DNA of 53,010 bases from Flavobacteriaceae bacterium (GTDB lineage: Bacteria; Bacteroidota; Bacteroidia; Flavobacteriales; Flavobacteriaceae): NCBI GenBank assembly GCA_947457615.1, contig CANGWK010000024.1, positions 1 to 53,010 on the forward strand, given 5' to 3'. This document shows, piece after piece, positions 34,006-49,000 of the stretch. Position 1 is the stretch's first letter; every line of letters begins with the position of its first letter. A program made the position numbers and the translations under genes. The notes under the pieces were generated by a model. It ran no database searches. It worked only from the letters and a program-made list of their open reading frames with translations, and was not told where the DNA came from.

Positions 34006-37000
34006 CAGATAAATTATTATTCTAAAGCAAGTGCAACTTCCTTTTCTAGTACCTCAAGTTGGGGAACAAGTTTAGACGGTTCGGGCGCTGCTCCAACATC
34101 AATCAGTAATACTAGTAACTTTATAGTTGCTAATGGTGCTGCATTGACTTTAGATGCAGATGCCAGCGTCAGAATGTTATCAATTACTAGTGGTACCTTA
34201 ACAGTTAGTGGCAATACGCTTACCGTTGGTTTGTCTTCTGGTAACGCTTCTAACTTAACTATTAATAATGGTGGTTATTTAACCGTTAATACTGGAGGTA
34301 CTATTAATGTTAATGGATACTTCTTACAAAACTCTGGTGGTGTATTTACCCAAAACGGAGGAAATATTAATGTAGATGGTAACAGTGGGGCAGTTGGTAT
34401 TACTATGTCCGGTGGTTCTAGCAGTGGTAAAACAATTACTGTTGCAAGTACTGCAGGATTATTAGTTAATAGCGTTGTGACTGTCTCTTCAGGAACAGGT
34501 GTTCTTCCTGTTAATACTTTTGTAACCAGTATTCTTAGTGCTACTCAGTTTACTGTCAACAATACACCAACAACATCTTTAGCTACTGCAACTTTATATG
34601 CAACCAACAGTGTTACTTCTGCTAACAACTTGGTTGGTTTTGTAGCTTCCCCAAGTACATTGTTTTTAAATGGTGGTACTTTTACTATTGTTGACCCTCA
34701 TGCAAATTCGAGTACTGCTTATGCATTATCTGGTAATGCAAATCCAGCTATCAATGCAAGTATAAACCATACTTTTAAATTTGGTAATGGTATTTCTACG
34801 GATGCTGGTTTTAGTACAAATGGTTTTTATGTTTATTTATTTCCAGGTACAAGTTATTTAATTTTAGGAAATGTTTTAGTGGATAACAATGTTAACCTTA
34901 CTAATAATAGACAAGTAACTACTTTATCAAATATTGGTATATTAGGAAATCTTACTGTAAATCCAGGAGGAGAATACCGAGTTTCTTCTGCTACTTATTT
35001 AGCAGGAAATCTTACTAACAATGGTACAGTAACTACTACAAGTATTTTAACTTTTGGCAGTTATTTAAGTGCTCTTCTACAACCTGCTACTGCTACGCAA
35101 ACTATTTCAGGTAGTGGTTTTTTTAGAAATTCAGTTACTATTCCAACAGCAAACTATACAAGTTTAACTTTCAATAACACATCTGCAAACGGTGTTGTAT
35201 TTAATGGTACTAATACTTTATTGACTCCAGGGTATACTGGAACAGTATCAGGTACAGTAACTTTTACGAATTGTCCTGGTGGAGTTGATTTAAGTGGTGG
35301 TACATTTATACAGGGTATTAATGCTGCTACTCCGGGTTCCACTTCATGGACTGCTGGTGGTTTCAAAAACGGAACTTTCAAAAAGTGGTTTGGAACAACA
35401 ACTTTACCTACAACATTGCCTAGTACAACTACAGGTAATTTTCCTTTTGTAGTAAATGGTGCTAACAGAAACTTCCAATTAGGTAGTTCTATAGCAACTT
35501 TAACTTCTGGAGGAACTATTTCGGTTACTTACAATTCTTCTCCTGGTTTGGCTACCGTTACCGGTAACGATCCAAGTGGAACTTTTTCTTATGATAGATT
35601 ATCTAATGCCTATTGGGCTGTAAGTTCTGGTGATGGTTTAACTACTACTGGAACCTATTTAGTTAATGGTGGTATGGAAGGTATTACTAACCTTACTGCT
35701 ATAACTAGTGAGCCCCGCATGGTACAGTCGGATATAGCTGCTGCAGGAACACATGTTCTTCCATCAGGTACCGTAACTGCTGCCGTTGGTAACAGAAGTG
35801 AATTATCCCTATCTTCAACAGCTACCAATTTTTATATGGGTTTTAATAGTGCAAACATAGCAGCTGCTGCTGCTACAGTTTACTCGGTTAAAAACGGTAA
35901 CTGGAATGATGCTACAACCTGGAATACAGGAGTAGTACCAGCTAGTACAGATACGGTTACTATTACTGTTGGAACTACAGTAACTGTAGATAACAGTGTT
36001 AGTGCTTCTGCATGTAACTCATTAGCCATTGTAATTAATGGTATTTTGAATGTAACGGACAATACCTTAAATACCAACTCAACAATTGCATTATCAGGGA
36101 TTACCATGGGTAATTTTGGTATATTAAACCAATCTGGTGGAGCAATTGTAGTAGGTGCTACGGGAACAAATCGTAACTATACATTAGCTACCGGTGCTGC
36201 TGCTACATCACAATTGAATGTTTCAGGAGGTACTTTAACGGTTAATGGAAACATAAACATACAAACCCCAGCTGTATTTTCACAATCAGGTGGAACTATC
36301 AAAGTAGATGGTAATAGTGGTGTTGCAAGTGTTTCTATGACAGCTGGTTCAGGTAGTACTACAACAATTACTGTTGCTAGCACTGCAGGACTGGTGTTAA
36401 ATAGTCCTGTTTCGGTTTCTGCAGGTACAGGAGTTTTTGCTGCTGGTACTTATGTAACTAGTATAGTAAGCGCTACTCAGTTTACAGTGAATGTTGCTCC
36501 AACTACAGCTTTAGCTGCAGCAACTGTTTTTTCAACTAGTAATGTTGCTTCTGGAACTGCGTTGATAAATATTGCTTCAGCAAATACTTATTTAACTGGG
36601 GGTACAATGATAATTGTAGATCCACATGCGAATACTACTTCTGCTTCTAAGGCTAACAACAGAGCTTATGCTTATAATGTAACTACAACTGCTAACAATG
36701 TTGGTTCTGGTCATACCCTTCAATTAGGAGATGGTACTTCAACTGATGCAGGAGGTTCTATATTAGGATTTGTTATTGATTCTGCTGTTACTACTGGTAA
36801 ACAAGGACTTGGAAATGTAGTAATTAATGGTGGTAGTTCCGCTATTAATAGATTATCAAGTTTGGCCAGCGCAACTTCTGTATTGGGTAATGTTACTATT
36901 AATGCTAATTCTGAATTAAATCAAAATACTTATCAAATTAACATTAATGGAAATTTAACTAATAACGGTAGCCTTACAGCTACCTCTGCGGGAGCTTTGT

Positions 37001-40000
37001 CTTTTCAAAACACTTTCAACAATGTAACTTCTCCAAGTTCAAATGCACAAACCTTAAGCGGTACCGGTATTTTCAGAAATGGAGCTATTAGTGTAACTAC
37101 TATTGTTGCTAATAGTACTGCAAATATTACTGTTGCAAATACATTTGTTGCAGGTATGGTGATAGCAGTGCAAAATGGCGCTGGAGCTTTCCCAGCTGGA
37201 ACAACAGTAGTTTCTGCTACTGCTACAGCATTTGTTGCATCTGCAGCACCAACAACAGCACTTCCAATAGGATCTGTTATCGTAGGGTCAAATGCAAATT
37301 TCACTAGTATTATAGTTAACAACAATAATCCTTCAGGAGTTACTTTTTCTGGTTCAACTTGGAATAGTTTCACAAATGCTACTGCAAGTGGTACTTTAAC
37401 TTTTACTAACGGTTTCTTAGACGTATCTAGTTCTTCTAACGGATTAACTTTAGGAGTGTCTGGAACTGCAGCTGGAACATTAGCATATACTGCTGGTGGA
37501 TTCAAATCTGGAAGTATTTTCAGAAGATGGGTTGCTACTACAGTTATTGCAATACCTGCTGTTGCTGGTCAATTCCCATTCTTAAATAATAACTTCCAAG
37601 CGCGTCACGCGTACTTTGGTAGTGCTACTGCTTTAGCAACCGCTGGTTGGGTAGCAGTTAAATTAAATGAAGTTGCAGGAACAACAACTCAAACTATTTC
37701 TGAATTATATAACGTTAATTCTAGAAGTAATAGTAACTGGGTGGTAACTACAGGAGGTAGCTTAGCTGTTGCTGCTGCAAATGATGCTCAAGTTCGTTTT
37801 AGAGGAGACGGTATCTTTACCTTATTTACTCCAGCTAACTTCCTTGCAGTAGGTGCAAGTGCAGTTGCTCTTGGTACTTCTGTAATTGGTTCAGGATCAG
37901 TTTCTGCTCCTGAAGCAAATAAAACTCTTTTATCTACAGCTAACGTTGCTCAAACGTATTATGTAGGAACTCAAAATACAATTCAAAGTACGGTTACAGG
38001 TGGAGCTTGGAGTGATGCTGCAACTTGGATGGGTGGTGTTGTGCCAACTTGTTCGGATGTAGTAATGATAAGCAACGGTGCGACTGTAACTGTAACTAGT
38101 GAAACTGCAAACAGTGCAGGTGTAACCGTTAACTTTGGTGGTGCACTTACTGTAAGTGGAGGTACTTTAAACATAGGTTGTTCAACCGGAATTTATAATG
38201 CAACATTACTAAACAATGGTACTTTAACCGTTAGTGGTGGTGCTGTAAATGTTAATGGTAACATGCAAATTTCGGATAATTCCAACTTTACGCACAGTGC
38301 CGGTACCATTACTATAGATGGTAATAATGGTGGTGCTTTAGGAAATACTAATTCAGTAGCTTCAGGAACACCTTTATTCGCTATTGGTACTACTGCTACT
38401 TCTTATGGAACTACAGGTGGAACTTCAGTTGTTTTATCTGGAGGTACAATAGTAATTAAAGATCCACATGTTGGTTCAGCTACTGCTACTAGTGCTTATG
38501 CCGTTTATGCTAAATCAGCTGTAAATATTATTGCTGCAACAGCACATACGTTCCAATTTGGTGACGGATCTTCTACAGATGCAGGTGCAACTGGAGGTAC
38601 TGGATTCGTTTTTGACGGTGGTGTTGGTACAGGTAAATTGAACTTTGGTTCTGTAACTGTTAATTCAGGTACAGCTGCAACTAGAGTAGTTACTCAAACA
38701 ACTAATACCAATGCAATTAATGGTAACTTAACCATTACTTCTGGTACTTTCACACAAGGAACATTAACAACTAACATAGGTGGTAATATTGCTGTAAATG
38801 GTAGCACAAGTATTTTCTTAGCTACAGGAACAACAGTATTTACTAAAACTACAGGAACTACTACCGCAGCACAAACTACTGCACAGTCTGTTTCGGTTAG
38901 TGCTTCTGGACAAGTAAACAATTTAGCTGCTGCACCAACGGCTAACTTTACAAGTATTAATATAAATAATAGTTCCAGTACAGGGGTTACCTTCGGTGCT
39001 TTAAATAATTTATCTGGAGCAGCTGGTTTTACCGGTACTTCAGTTTCTGGTCCAATTACTTTTAACGGATATGCTTCTACAACTGGTTCTAATGCCTTAT
39101 TATACGGAACATCTCTTGCTAGAGGTACAGGTGCTATAACTGTTACTTCTGGAGGTATGACTACTGGTTCTACCTACGCAATTGGAACTAGTGCTACACA
39201 AACTGGAACTAATCCAACTACTCTTACTGCAGCTGCTCCAACTGCTGCTGGTGCTTACCCTTTTGTAGATGCGTTTGGTAATCCACGTTATTTCTTTATA
39301 GGAAGAACAACTCCTACAGGTGCAGGTATTGTTGGTGTTAAATACACTGATGTTGCTGGTGTAACTTCAGGTCTTTCTTATGCTGATGGTGCTTATACAG
39401 TTACTGATCAATACAATAGTAATTGGTCTGTTAATTTATTTGGTACTTCTCCTGCCGCGGCTACTTTCGCTATTTCTGCTTCTGCTACTAATGCTTTCGG
39501 AAGTGCTTCATTGCTTGCTAATGCAAGATTAATGAACAGTAATGCGTTCGTTGGAACGTACCAAGCAGGTACCACTTTGCCTAATGCGCAACGTACTGCT
39601 TTAACTTTAGCGCAATTAACAGCTAGTCCATTTTATATGGGTCTTGCAGCTGCTGACGTTCCTTTTGTTTCTGTTACTAACGGAAACTGGGAAACGCCTG
39701 GTACATGGAATAAAAATGCTGTTCCAACAGCTACAGATAACATAATCATATCTTCTGGAACAACGGTAACGGTAAACGCTACTGCTTCTTCAGCTAATTC
39801 TATTACAGTAAATGCAGCAGGTAACTTAACAGTTTCTGGTAGCACATTAACTGCTGCTGCTGCAGTAACTAACTCTGGAACAATTAACGTATCAGGTGGA
39901 ACATTCACTTCTACAACTGCATTAACTAATAATGCAGCTTCAACCATAACAGTTTCTGATTATGGTACTTTGGCTGCACTTACTACAGTTGCAAATAGTG

Positions 40001-43000
40001 GTACAATTAATGCAACTGGAGGTAACTTTAACGTTACTGGAGGTTCTGCAACTGGAATCACTAACAACGCTGGTGCATCATTTATAATTGCTGGAGGATC
40101 TGTAAGACAAGGGCCAGTAGGTGGAGGTAATACTTTATTTACTAACTCTGGTATCTTAACTGTTAGCTCTGGTGTACTTAATGTAAACGGAAGTTTAACA
40201 CATTCAGGTACTGCTTTCAACCACAGTGGTGGTGCTATTAATCTTGACCCTAATGCTGGTGGTATTGCTACTAACAGTACAGCTGTTACTAATCATACTT
40301 TAAATCTTACTTCAACCTCTACAGGAGCATTGAACTGGACAGGTGGTACGTTAACTATTATTGACCCTCCTGCTACTGCTTCAGCTGTTCATTATAGTGT
40401 TTATTACGCTATGAACGCTCTTTCAGATATTGCTCCAGGTCATACTTTACAGTTTGGAGATGGAATATCTTCAGATGCAGGTGGAGTTGGAAACGGTTTC
40501 CTTGTTTATAATAAAGTAGGAACTTATTATGCGAATTGGAATGACATTGTTGTAAATGGCGCTGGTAATGGAACAACAGCAAATTCTTCCAATAGAATTG
40601 TAAAACAAGCAACAAACTTAAATTTGATGTATGGAAATTTAACCATTAATTATGGTGGTGAATTTGATACTACAAATGCTATTTATGTTGGTGGAAATAT
40701 ATTAGTTAACAATGGCGGTGTATTAACTGCTGCTGGTACTATAAATTTAGCAAAACCAGCTGGTAATGGTTTGTTTGCTCCTGCAACTAATGCACAAACA
40801 ATTGGTGGTGTAGGTACATTTAGAAATTTACCTACTTCGCAAACAGCGAACTTAACTTCATTAATGGTTAATAACTTTAACCCATCTGGAGTTACTTTAA
40901 ATATTCCTTTAACTGTGAGTGGTACTTTAACCATGACAAATGGTATAATTAATACTTCAGCAACCAACTTGTTAACACTTGGAACTACAACTGCTGCGGG
41001 TACTTTATCAATTACCACTTCAGCTACTGCTCCATCCGCTACTACTATGATTGTAGGGCCATTTGCGAGAACGTTTGCTGCTAGTAGAACTACTTTAGGT
41101 ACTTATGATACTACTACTTTATATCCAGTGGGTAAAGGAAGTGCTTATACTCCGGTATATGTAGATCCTACTACTGCTGCAACAGGAGCTGCTATTATTA
41201 GTGGAGAAGCTTTTGCTACGAACAGTGGTACCGGTTCTTCTGATGTGACTAATTTATCAGCAGCTCGTTGGGAAGTGCTTACAACTAGTGGATTTGCTAA
41301 TATTACAAATTCTAATGTTAGAGTTTCTCAATCTGGTATAGCATCGAACCAAGCTTTGGTTCAAGCTCCAACCGCTTCAGGTGTTTACGATCGTTTAATT
41401 GGTACGTCTGCTTTTGCTCCTATTCCTGCACTTACAGGTTCAGGTATTACGGCGTCTACATTAACTGCAAATGGTTATTTTGCTTATGGTAATGTTACGC
41501 CACCTACGGCTCCAGTAATTACAAGTTTTAGTACAGCGTACAGCCCATTTGCTCCAATCTACCTTTGTTCTAATGGTGGATCGGTTCTTACAATTACAGG
41601 AACTAGTCTTGGATCGGTTACCTCTGTAGTATTTAATAGTTCTACAGGTATGAATCTTTTAGGTACAATAACTAATAGAACTAGTACTTCAGTAACGGTT
41701 ACTGTCCCGGCAGGAGTTGTTGATGGTGTTATTAGAGTTACTAATCCTACTGGTACGACAGATTCTTCTGCTACTTATACCACTGCTCTTCCTCCAACTG
41801 TTGGAGTGAGTTCTGCAGCTACTATTTGTTCAGGAACCAGTACTTCTTTAGTTGCAACTGGAGGTAATACATATACTTGGTCCCCAAGTACAGGATTAGC
41901 TACTACAACAGGAGATACAGTAACTGCGAGTCCAACTTCTACTACTACGTATACTGTAACAGGTATTTCAACTATAGGTTGTAAGGCTATTAATACGGTT
42001 GCTGTAACTGTTAACCCAACACCTTCAGCTGTTACAGTTACTAAAAACCCTACACTTATTTGTGCAGGCGGAGTTAGTACTTTAACTGCAACAGGTGGAA
42101 TAGTTGGCGGTTTAACATCTGCAATCCTTGGAGCTGGATCTGCAACATCATCATCAGCTGGAGGAAGTATGTTTTCTGGAGCTTGGGGTGGTCATAAGAG
42201 TCAGTATATCATTAGAGCTTCGGAATTAACTGCGCTAGGAATTGTTGCGGGTAATCCAATTTCTTCTGTAGCATTCGAGGCGACTACTGCCTTCAATGGT
42301 TATGAGGGATTTGCTTTAAATGTTGGACAAACTTCTGCCAATGTTGCAGCAATTCCAATGATTACTACAGGTTTAACTCAAGTTTATACAGGTACTGGTA
42401 CCAATGGAGCTTATGCTACAACAGTTGGTGTTAATACGTTAAATTTTAGTACACCACTTATTTGGGATGGTACTTCTAATATTGTATTGTCATTTTGCTG
42501 GGCTAAAAATCCTACTGCAACATCTACAACTGGTACAACTGTAAAAGTTGATACAGCTACATTTGTATGTACATCTTCTGGACAAAAAGACAGTACTTTA
42601 GCATCGTCATTCTGCCCACTATCAACGTCAACTGATTTTGGTACCTCTACAACTTCAAGTACTAGACCTATATTTACATTTGGTTACAATAATGCAATTA
42701 CAACTGCGTTTTCTTGGTCTCCAACAACAGGTTTATATACTAATGTTGGTGCTACGACGGCTTACACAGGTCAAAATGTAGGTACGGTATATTCTAAATT
42801 ATTAACATCACAAACCTATACAGTTGCTGCAACTTTAGGTTCTTGTTCTAGTACTGCTAACGTAACTGTATCTCCAGCTGCTTTGCCAACTATTGTAACT
42901 ACAGGGACTACTAATTGTGGTACTACTGGTTCTGCAATTACTGCAACTGGTGCTTCTACTTATGTTTGGACTCCAGCTTTAGGTTTAAATGGTACTTCAG

Positions 43001-46000
43001 GAACAAGCGTAACTGCTTCTCCAGCTGCTACTACTACTTATACGGTTACTGGTACCGATGCAAATGGTTGTGTAAATACAGCTACTGCTTTAGTAACTGT
43101 TAATAATCCAGTAACTATTGCTGCAGCAGGTCAACCTGCAAATGCAGTAATTTTAGTAGGAAATACAGCTACTTTTTCAGTTACTGCTTCTGGTACAGGA
43201 TTAACTTACCAATGGCAATTAAACGACTCTACTGGTTGGGCTAATATTTTAGGAGCAACTGCTGCTACTTATACTACCCCTGCAACAACTCTTGCTGAAA
43301 ATAACTTCCAATACCGTTGTATTGTTTCTGGTACTGCTCCTTGTACACCAGTAACTTCTAACGCTGCTAACTTAGCTGTAGGTACTGTAAGTATTGCTTC
43401 GCAACCAGCGGCGCAAACTATTTGCAGCAACAATTCTGCTACATTTACTATCACCACAGAAGGTGAAGTGTTATCTTACCAATGGCAATACAGTACTAAC
43501 GGTACTACTTGGACTAATTTAACATCTGCTGATGCAACAACTTCTTCAATTACATTAAGCGGTTTAACATCATTAAATACTGGTACAACATACCACTGTG
43601 TTTTGAATGCTGGTGAAGTAACGTCTAACCCTGCTTTGTTGACTGTTGGAGATGCTATATCAATTTCTACTCAGCCACAAAGTCAAACAGTTTGTTCTAA
43701 TGCAGCTTCAGTTGTATTTACTACAGCTGCCTCTGGAACTGGTTTAACTTACCAATGGCAAGTAAGCACTAATGGTACTACTTGGAACAATGTTTCAGCC
43801 GCTACAGCTAGTACCTATACTATCAACACTCCTGGTATTGCATTAAATAATAACCAATACCGAGTTATTGTTTCAGGTATTTCAGCTTGTACCCCGGTAC
43901 CATCTGATGTTGCAACATTAACGGTTAACCAAGTAGTTGCAATTACTTCGCAACCAACTGCTGTTAATCAATGTTCTACATTAACATCTGCTTCATTTAA
44001 TGTTGTAGCTATTGGAACAGGAGTGACTTACCAATGGCAATATTCTACTAATGGAACAACTTGGAATGATTATGCTGGAGCTACTGCTAGTACTTTGTTT
44101 GTTGATGCTCCATCTAATTACAATGGAAATTCTTTCCGTTGTGTATTGAATGGTACTGCACCTTGTACTTCATTAACTTCTAGTGTTGTTACATTGTCAA
44201 TTTATCAAATTTTAGGTGGGACTTATACTGTTGGTACAGGAGGAAATTTTGCAACTCTACCTGCAGCTGTTACCGCTTTTAATAATGCGTTATGTTTCTC
44301 AGATAATGTAGTTTTCAGTTTAACTGATTCATCTTACGATATTGGAACAACTGCTTTAACTATTAATCAAAATGCTTATTTTGGATCTTATAATTTAACA
44401 ATTAAACCAGCAGCTGGTGTTACTTCAACCGTTACAGGTGCAGTTGCATCCGGTGCTTTAATTAATATTAGATCTAATAATGTTATTATTGATGGTTCCA
44501 ATATTACTGGAGGTACTTCTAGAAATTTAACAATCACAAATACAAGTGCTACTGCTCCAAAGGTTGTTGTAGTTGGTTCTACTGGAACTACTCCTATAAC
44601 AAATGTTACTTTAAAAAACAGTACTGTTATAAATGGTTCAAATGGTAGTTCAGCAATTTTTGCTTCTAGTACAAGCGCAACAGCTGGTTATTTTAATAAC
44701 ATCACCATCCAAAACAACAGCATTCAAAAAGCTTATATTGGTATCTATGCCAATGCTACTGTAGCTGCTGGGAATGGAAGTGGATTAGTAATTACTGGAA
44801 ACAGCTTAGATGCAACAGCAGCGAATTCTATTCGTCTAATTGGTATCTACGTGCAAGGTGTTGATGGTGCAACAGTATCTAACAATACTATTGCAAATAT
44901 CGTTAATGCTAATGCAGAAAGTCCTAGAGGAATTTGGTTAGCTACAGCAACAACAAATACTACTGTTTCTGGAAATACAGTTTCTAACTGTTCCTTAACA
45001 AATACAGGTGCTTTCGGTCTTACAGGTATTTATGTAAATACAGGTGCAACTACATTAAATATTTCGGTTACTAATAACACAGTTTCTAATTTATCTAATT
45101 CAGGATCTGCACTTACATTTGCAGGAATTTTAACTTTTAGTCCTAACACTAGTGTTACAAATAACACAGTATCAGGTCTTGTACAAAATGTTCCATATAC
45201 TTTTTGGGGTATTGTTCAAAGTGACGCTGTAAATTCAAGCTTATCTAATAACACTGTTACTGGTTTAAGTACTTCGTCCACAGCATATAGTACATTCCCA
45301 AGTGGTATAAACCTTCAAGGTGCAAGTACTGGAGTAACTATTGAAAATAATAAAGTAAGCAATATTAAAAATAATTACACCACTTATGCTTATGGAGCTT
45401 ATGGAATTAATTTAGCATCTTCATCAGTTACAGCTAATGTACTTGTGAAAAATAATATGGTTTGGGATATTGCAACTTACCCTGGTACATCTTCATTAAG
45501 TTATAATGCTTTAGGGATTTATGTTGCTGCAGGAGCTGGATATAAAATTTACAATAATACTGTAAATTTAGGAACTTCTCTTGGATCAAGTGGAACTATA
45601 AACTCTGCTGCATTTGCAGTAAGTTCATCGGTTAGTGCTACTGGTGCTATAGATCTTCGTAATAATATTTTCTCAAATACACAAACAAATTCTACAACTG
45701 GAAATTATGCTATTTATTCTGCTTCTGCAAATACTATATTTTCAAGTATAAACTATAATGATTATTGGACATCAGGAACAAACCTAGGTTATTTAACATC
45801 TGCAAGAGCTACTTTATCAGATATTGTAACAGGTTTTGGTGGTAATACAAACTCATTAAATGTTATTCCTAACTTTATGTCGGCTTCCAACATGCATTTA
45901 AATGTTGGTACAAATTCAAGTTTAGATAATTTAGGAACTCCTATTGCAACTGTAACTACAGATATTGATGGCGACGCTCGTTCTGCTTCAACACCTGATA

Positions 46001-49000
46001 TGGGAGCAGATGAGTTTACAACATTAACTTGTGCTAGCCAAACCTTAACTGCTGGAACGGTTAGTTCCCCAGTTCCAGGTTTCTGTGATACTACAACTGG
46101 TATTACCGTTGTTTCGTCAGGTTATACAATTGGAGTTGGAACTACTTACCAATGGGAAAAATCTACTGATGGTATAGCATTTACAGGTATAGGTACAGCA
46201 TCTGCAATTTACGCTAACTTATCTACAGGTGCTCTTACTGCAACTGCTTACTATAGATTGGCTGCTTTTTGTAATGCTGGAATAGCAACCTATTCTAATG
46301 TTATTACAATTACTAAATATACTTCTGCTATAACTACGGTTTCTCCTGCAGTTACTATTTGTACAGGCGGTTCAACTAATCTTACTGCTGCTGGTTCTAC
46401 TTCTTATGTATGGACACCATCTACAGGATTAAATGGTACAACAGGTACATCGGTTACAGCTACACCAACTGCTTCTACTATCTATACGGTAACAGGTACA
46501 GACACTAACGGATGTCCAACTACTGCTTCAGTTGCAGTTACAGTTAACGCATACCCAAGTGCTTTAACTATTACCCAAGGTGCTGCTTCGGTATGTACTA
46601 ACGCTGTTATGTCATTAACTGCTAATGGAGGTACTATTATTAATTCAGCTGCTCCTGTTTCTCAATATCTTATGACTCCGTCATCAGGTTCTTATACATC
46701 TTTAACTAATGGTACTTCGGTAGCTATTAATTCTGATGATACAATTTCTTCTGCTATTCCTTTAGGATTTACATTTAATTATGGTGGAGTTGATTATTCA
46801 AATGTTTATGCTAGTTCAAATGGATTTATAAGTTTTAATAGTTCTGCATTGAATTCAGCATCTAATAATATGACAACTCCAGCAACAACAGTTTTACCAT
46901 TAATTGCTCCATTATGGGATGATTTAGATGGTGCATCTGCTGGATCAGCATCTTATTCAACATCTGGTAATGCTGGATCTCGAGTATTCACTTTTGAATG
47001 GAATAATTGGGAATGGTACTATACTGCTAATGTTGCAATTATATCATTCCAAGTTAAATTGTATGAGGCTAATGGCAAAATAGAATTTGTTTACAGTCCA
47101 ATAGCAGCAGCTATAAACTCACCATCTGCTTCAGTAGGTCTTGTTGGTAATTCTGTTGGTAATTTCTTGTCTTTAAGTAATTTAGGGACAGCTCCAACTG
47201 TAAGTAATGTTTCTGAAACATCAAATATTTCAGTGAACCCAGTTAATGGTCAAACATATACATTTACTAAGCCAACTATTCCTACAACTTTAACTTGGTC
47301 ACCAAGTACTAATTTGTATACAAATGAAGATGCTAGTACTGCGTATAGTGGTTCGAATGCAAGTGTGGTTTATACTAAACCTTCGGGTCCAATAACCTAT
47401 ACTGCTACTGCTGCCAACGGTGCTTGTACTACAAGTGCTACAACTACAGTAACACCTATAGCTAAACCAGCTTTTACTCTTACAGATGCTACTATCTGTA
47501 AAGGTCAGTCAACTACATTAACTGCTACTGGTTCTGGTATTACTTACAGCTGGTCTCCAGCTACTGGATTAAGTGCTACTACAGGTAATTCTGTAAGCGC
47601 TAATCCTTTAGTTACTACAACGTATTCAGTTTTAGCGATAGATTCAGCTACTGGATGTACCGATACTAAAAATGTAACGGTTACAGTACTAAGCCCTGGA
47701 GCAATTCTATCAGCTGGTACTACAACTACACAAACTGTAGTTCCTGGTCAGTCTACTACATTTACAGTTGCTACAGCTTCTGGAACTACTTATAGTTACC
47801 AATGGCAATTAAATACTGGTTCTGGATGGGTTAACTTATCTAATGCTGGAAATTACAATGGTGTTACTACTGCAACTCTTGCAGTATCTAACATTGATGT
47901 TACATTTGATAATTACAACTACCAATGTTTAGTTACAGGACCTTCTCCTTGTGCTACATTAACTCCAGTTGTTGCTAATTTACATATTAGTAATACCGGT
48001 TTTGCTACGCAACCATCGGATGTTACAATTTGTAACTCTGGATCTGCTGCATTTAGTATTTCTACTAGTGGTGATGCTCCATTCTCTGTTCAATGGCAAA
48101 TGAGTACCGATAACGGTCTTAACTTTGCAGATATTGCAAATGGATTAAACGCTACTACTGGTCTTACTTTCGCTAACACAGATCAATTAACATTAAACGT
48201 TTCAGGAATTACACTTGCAAATAGTGGTGTTAAATTCGCTTGTATTGTAAATTCATACATTATAAGTAATCCTGCTACAATATCAGTTAAATCTCCAGTT
48301 GTAATTACTACGCAACCAACCAATCAAACAGTTTGTGTTGATAGTGGTGTAGCTACTTTTACTTCTACTGCAACAGGTTCTGATTTAGCTTACCAATGGC
48401 AATACAGTACTAATGGAACTACATGGTCTAACTATACTGGAACAGATGCAACAACAGCTTCTATTTCTATAGTTAATCCAGCACTTGCTGCTAATGGAAC
48501 ACAATATAAAGTTGTTGTTTCTGGTAATGCAGCTTGTTCTAGTGTAACTTCTGCTAGTGCTACTTTAAACATTAATAATCCAACTATTACTACTGCGCCA
48601 GTAGCAACTACAGCATTTAGAGGTAACACTGCTACATTTACGGTGGTTGCAAGTGCTGCAACAATTTACCAATGGCAGCGTTCTGCAACATTAACTGGAA
48701 CTTACGAAGATGTTGTGGATGGAACACCTACAGGTAATACCTATACAGGAGCTTCTTTAGCCACTTTATCAATAGGTACTTCTGGAACTACTGCAACAGG
48801 AGGAGGGAACTTCTACCGTTGTATTGTAAACAATAATGGATGTTTGGTTACTTCAACAGGTGCTTTGTTAACGGTTGTTGATTATTGTGCTTCAAATGCG
48901 ACTTCTGACGCGGATGAAGAAATTACTAATGTAACTTTTGGTACATTGAATAATTCTTCTACTTGTGGCTTTGTTGCTCCTGGATTAGGATCTGTTGCTT

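Noticed and set aside
42915..43103. A + strand ORF in another frame reading Cys/Tyr/Trp-rich residues
   Set aside because: It is an out-of-frame reading of the Ig-repeat DNA; its composition is not that of a protein.
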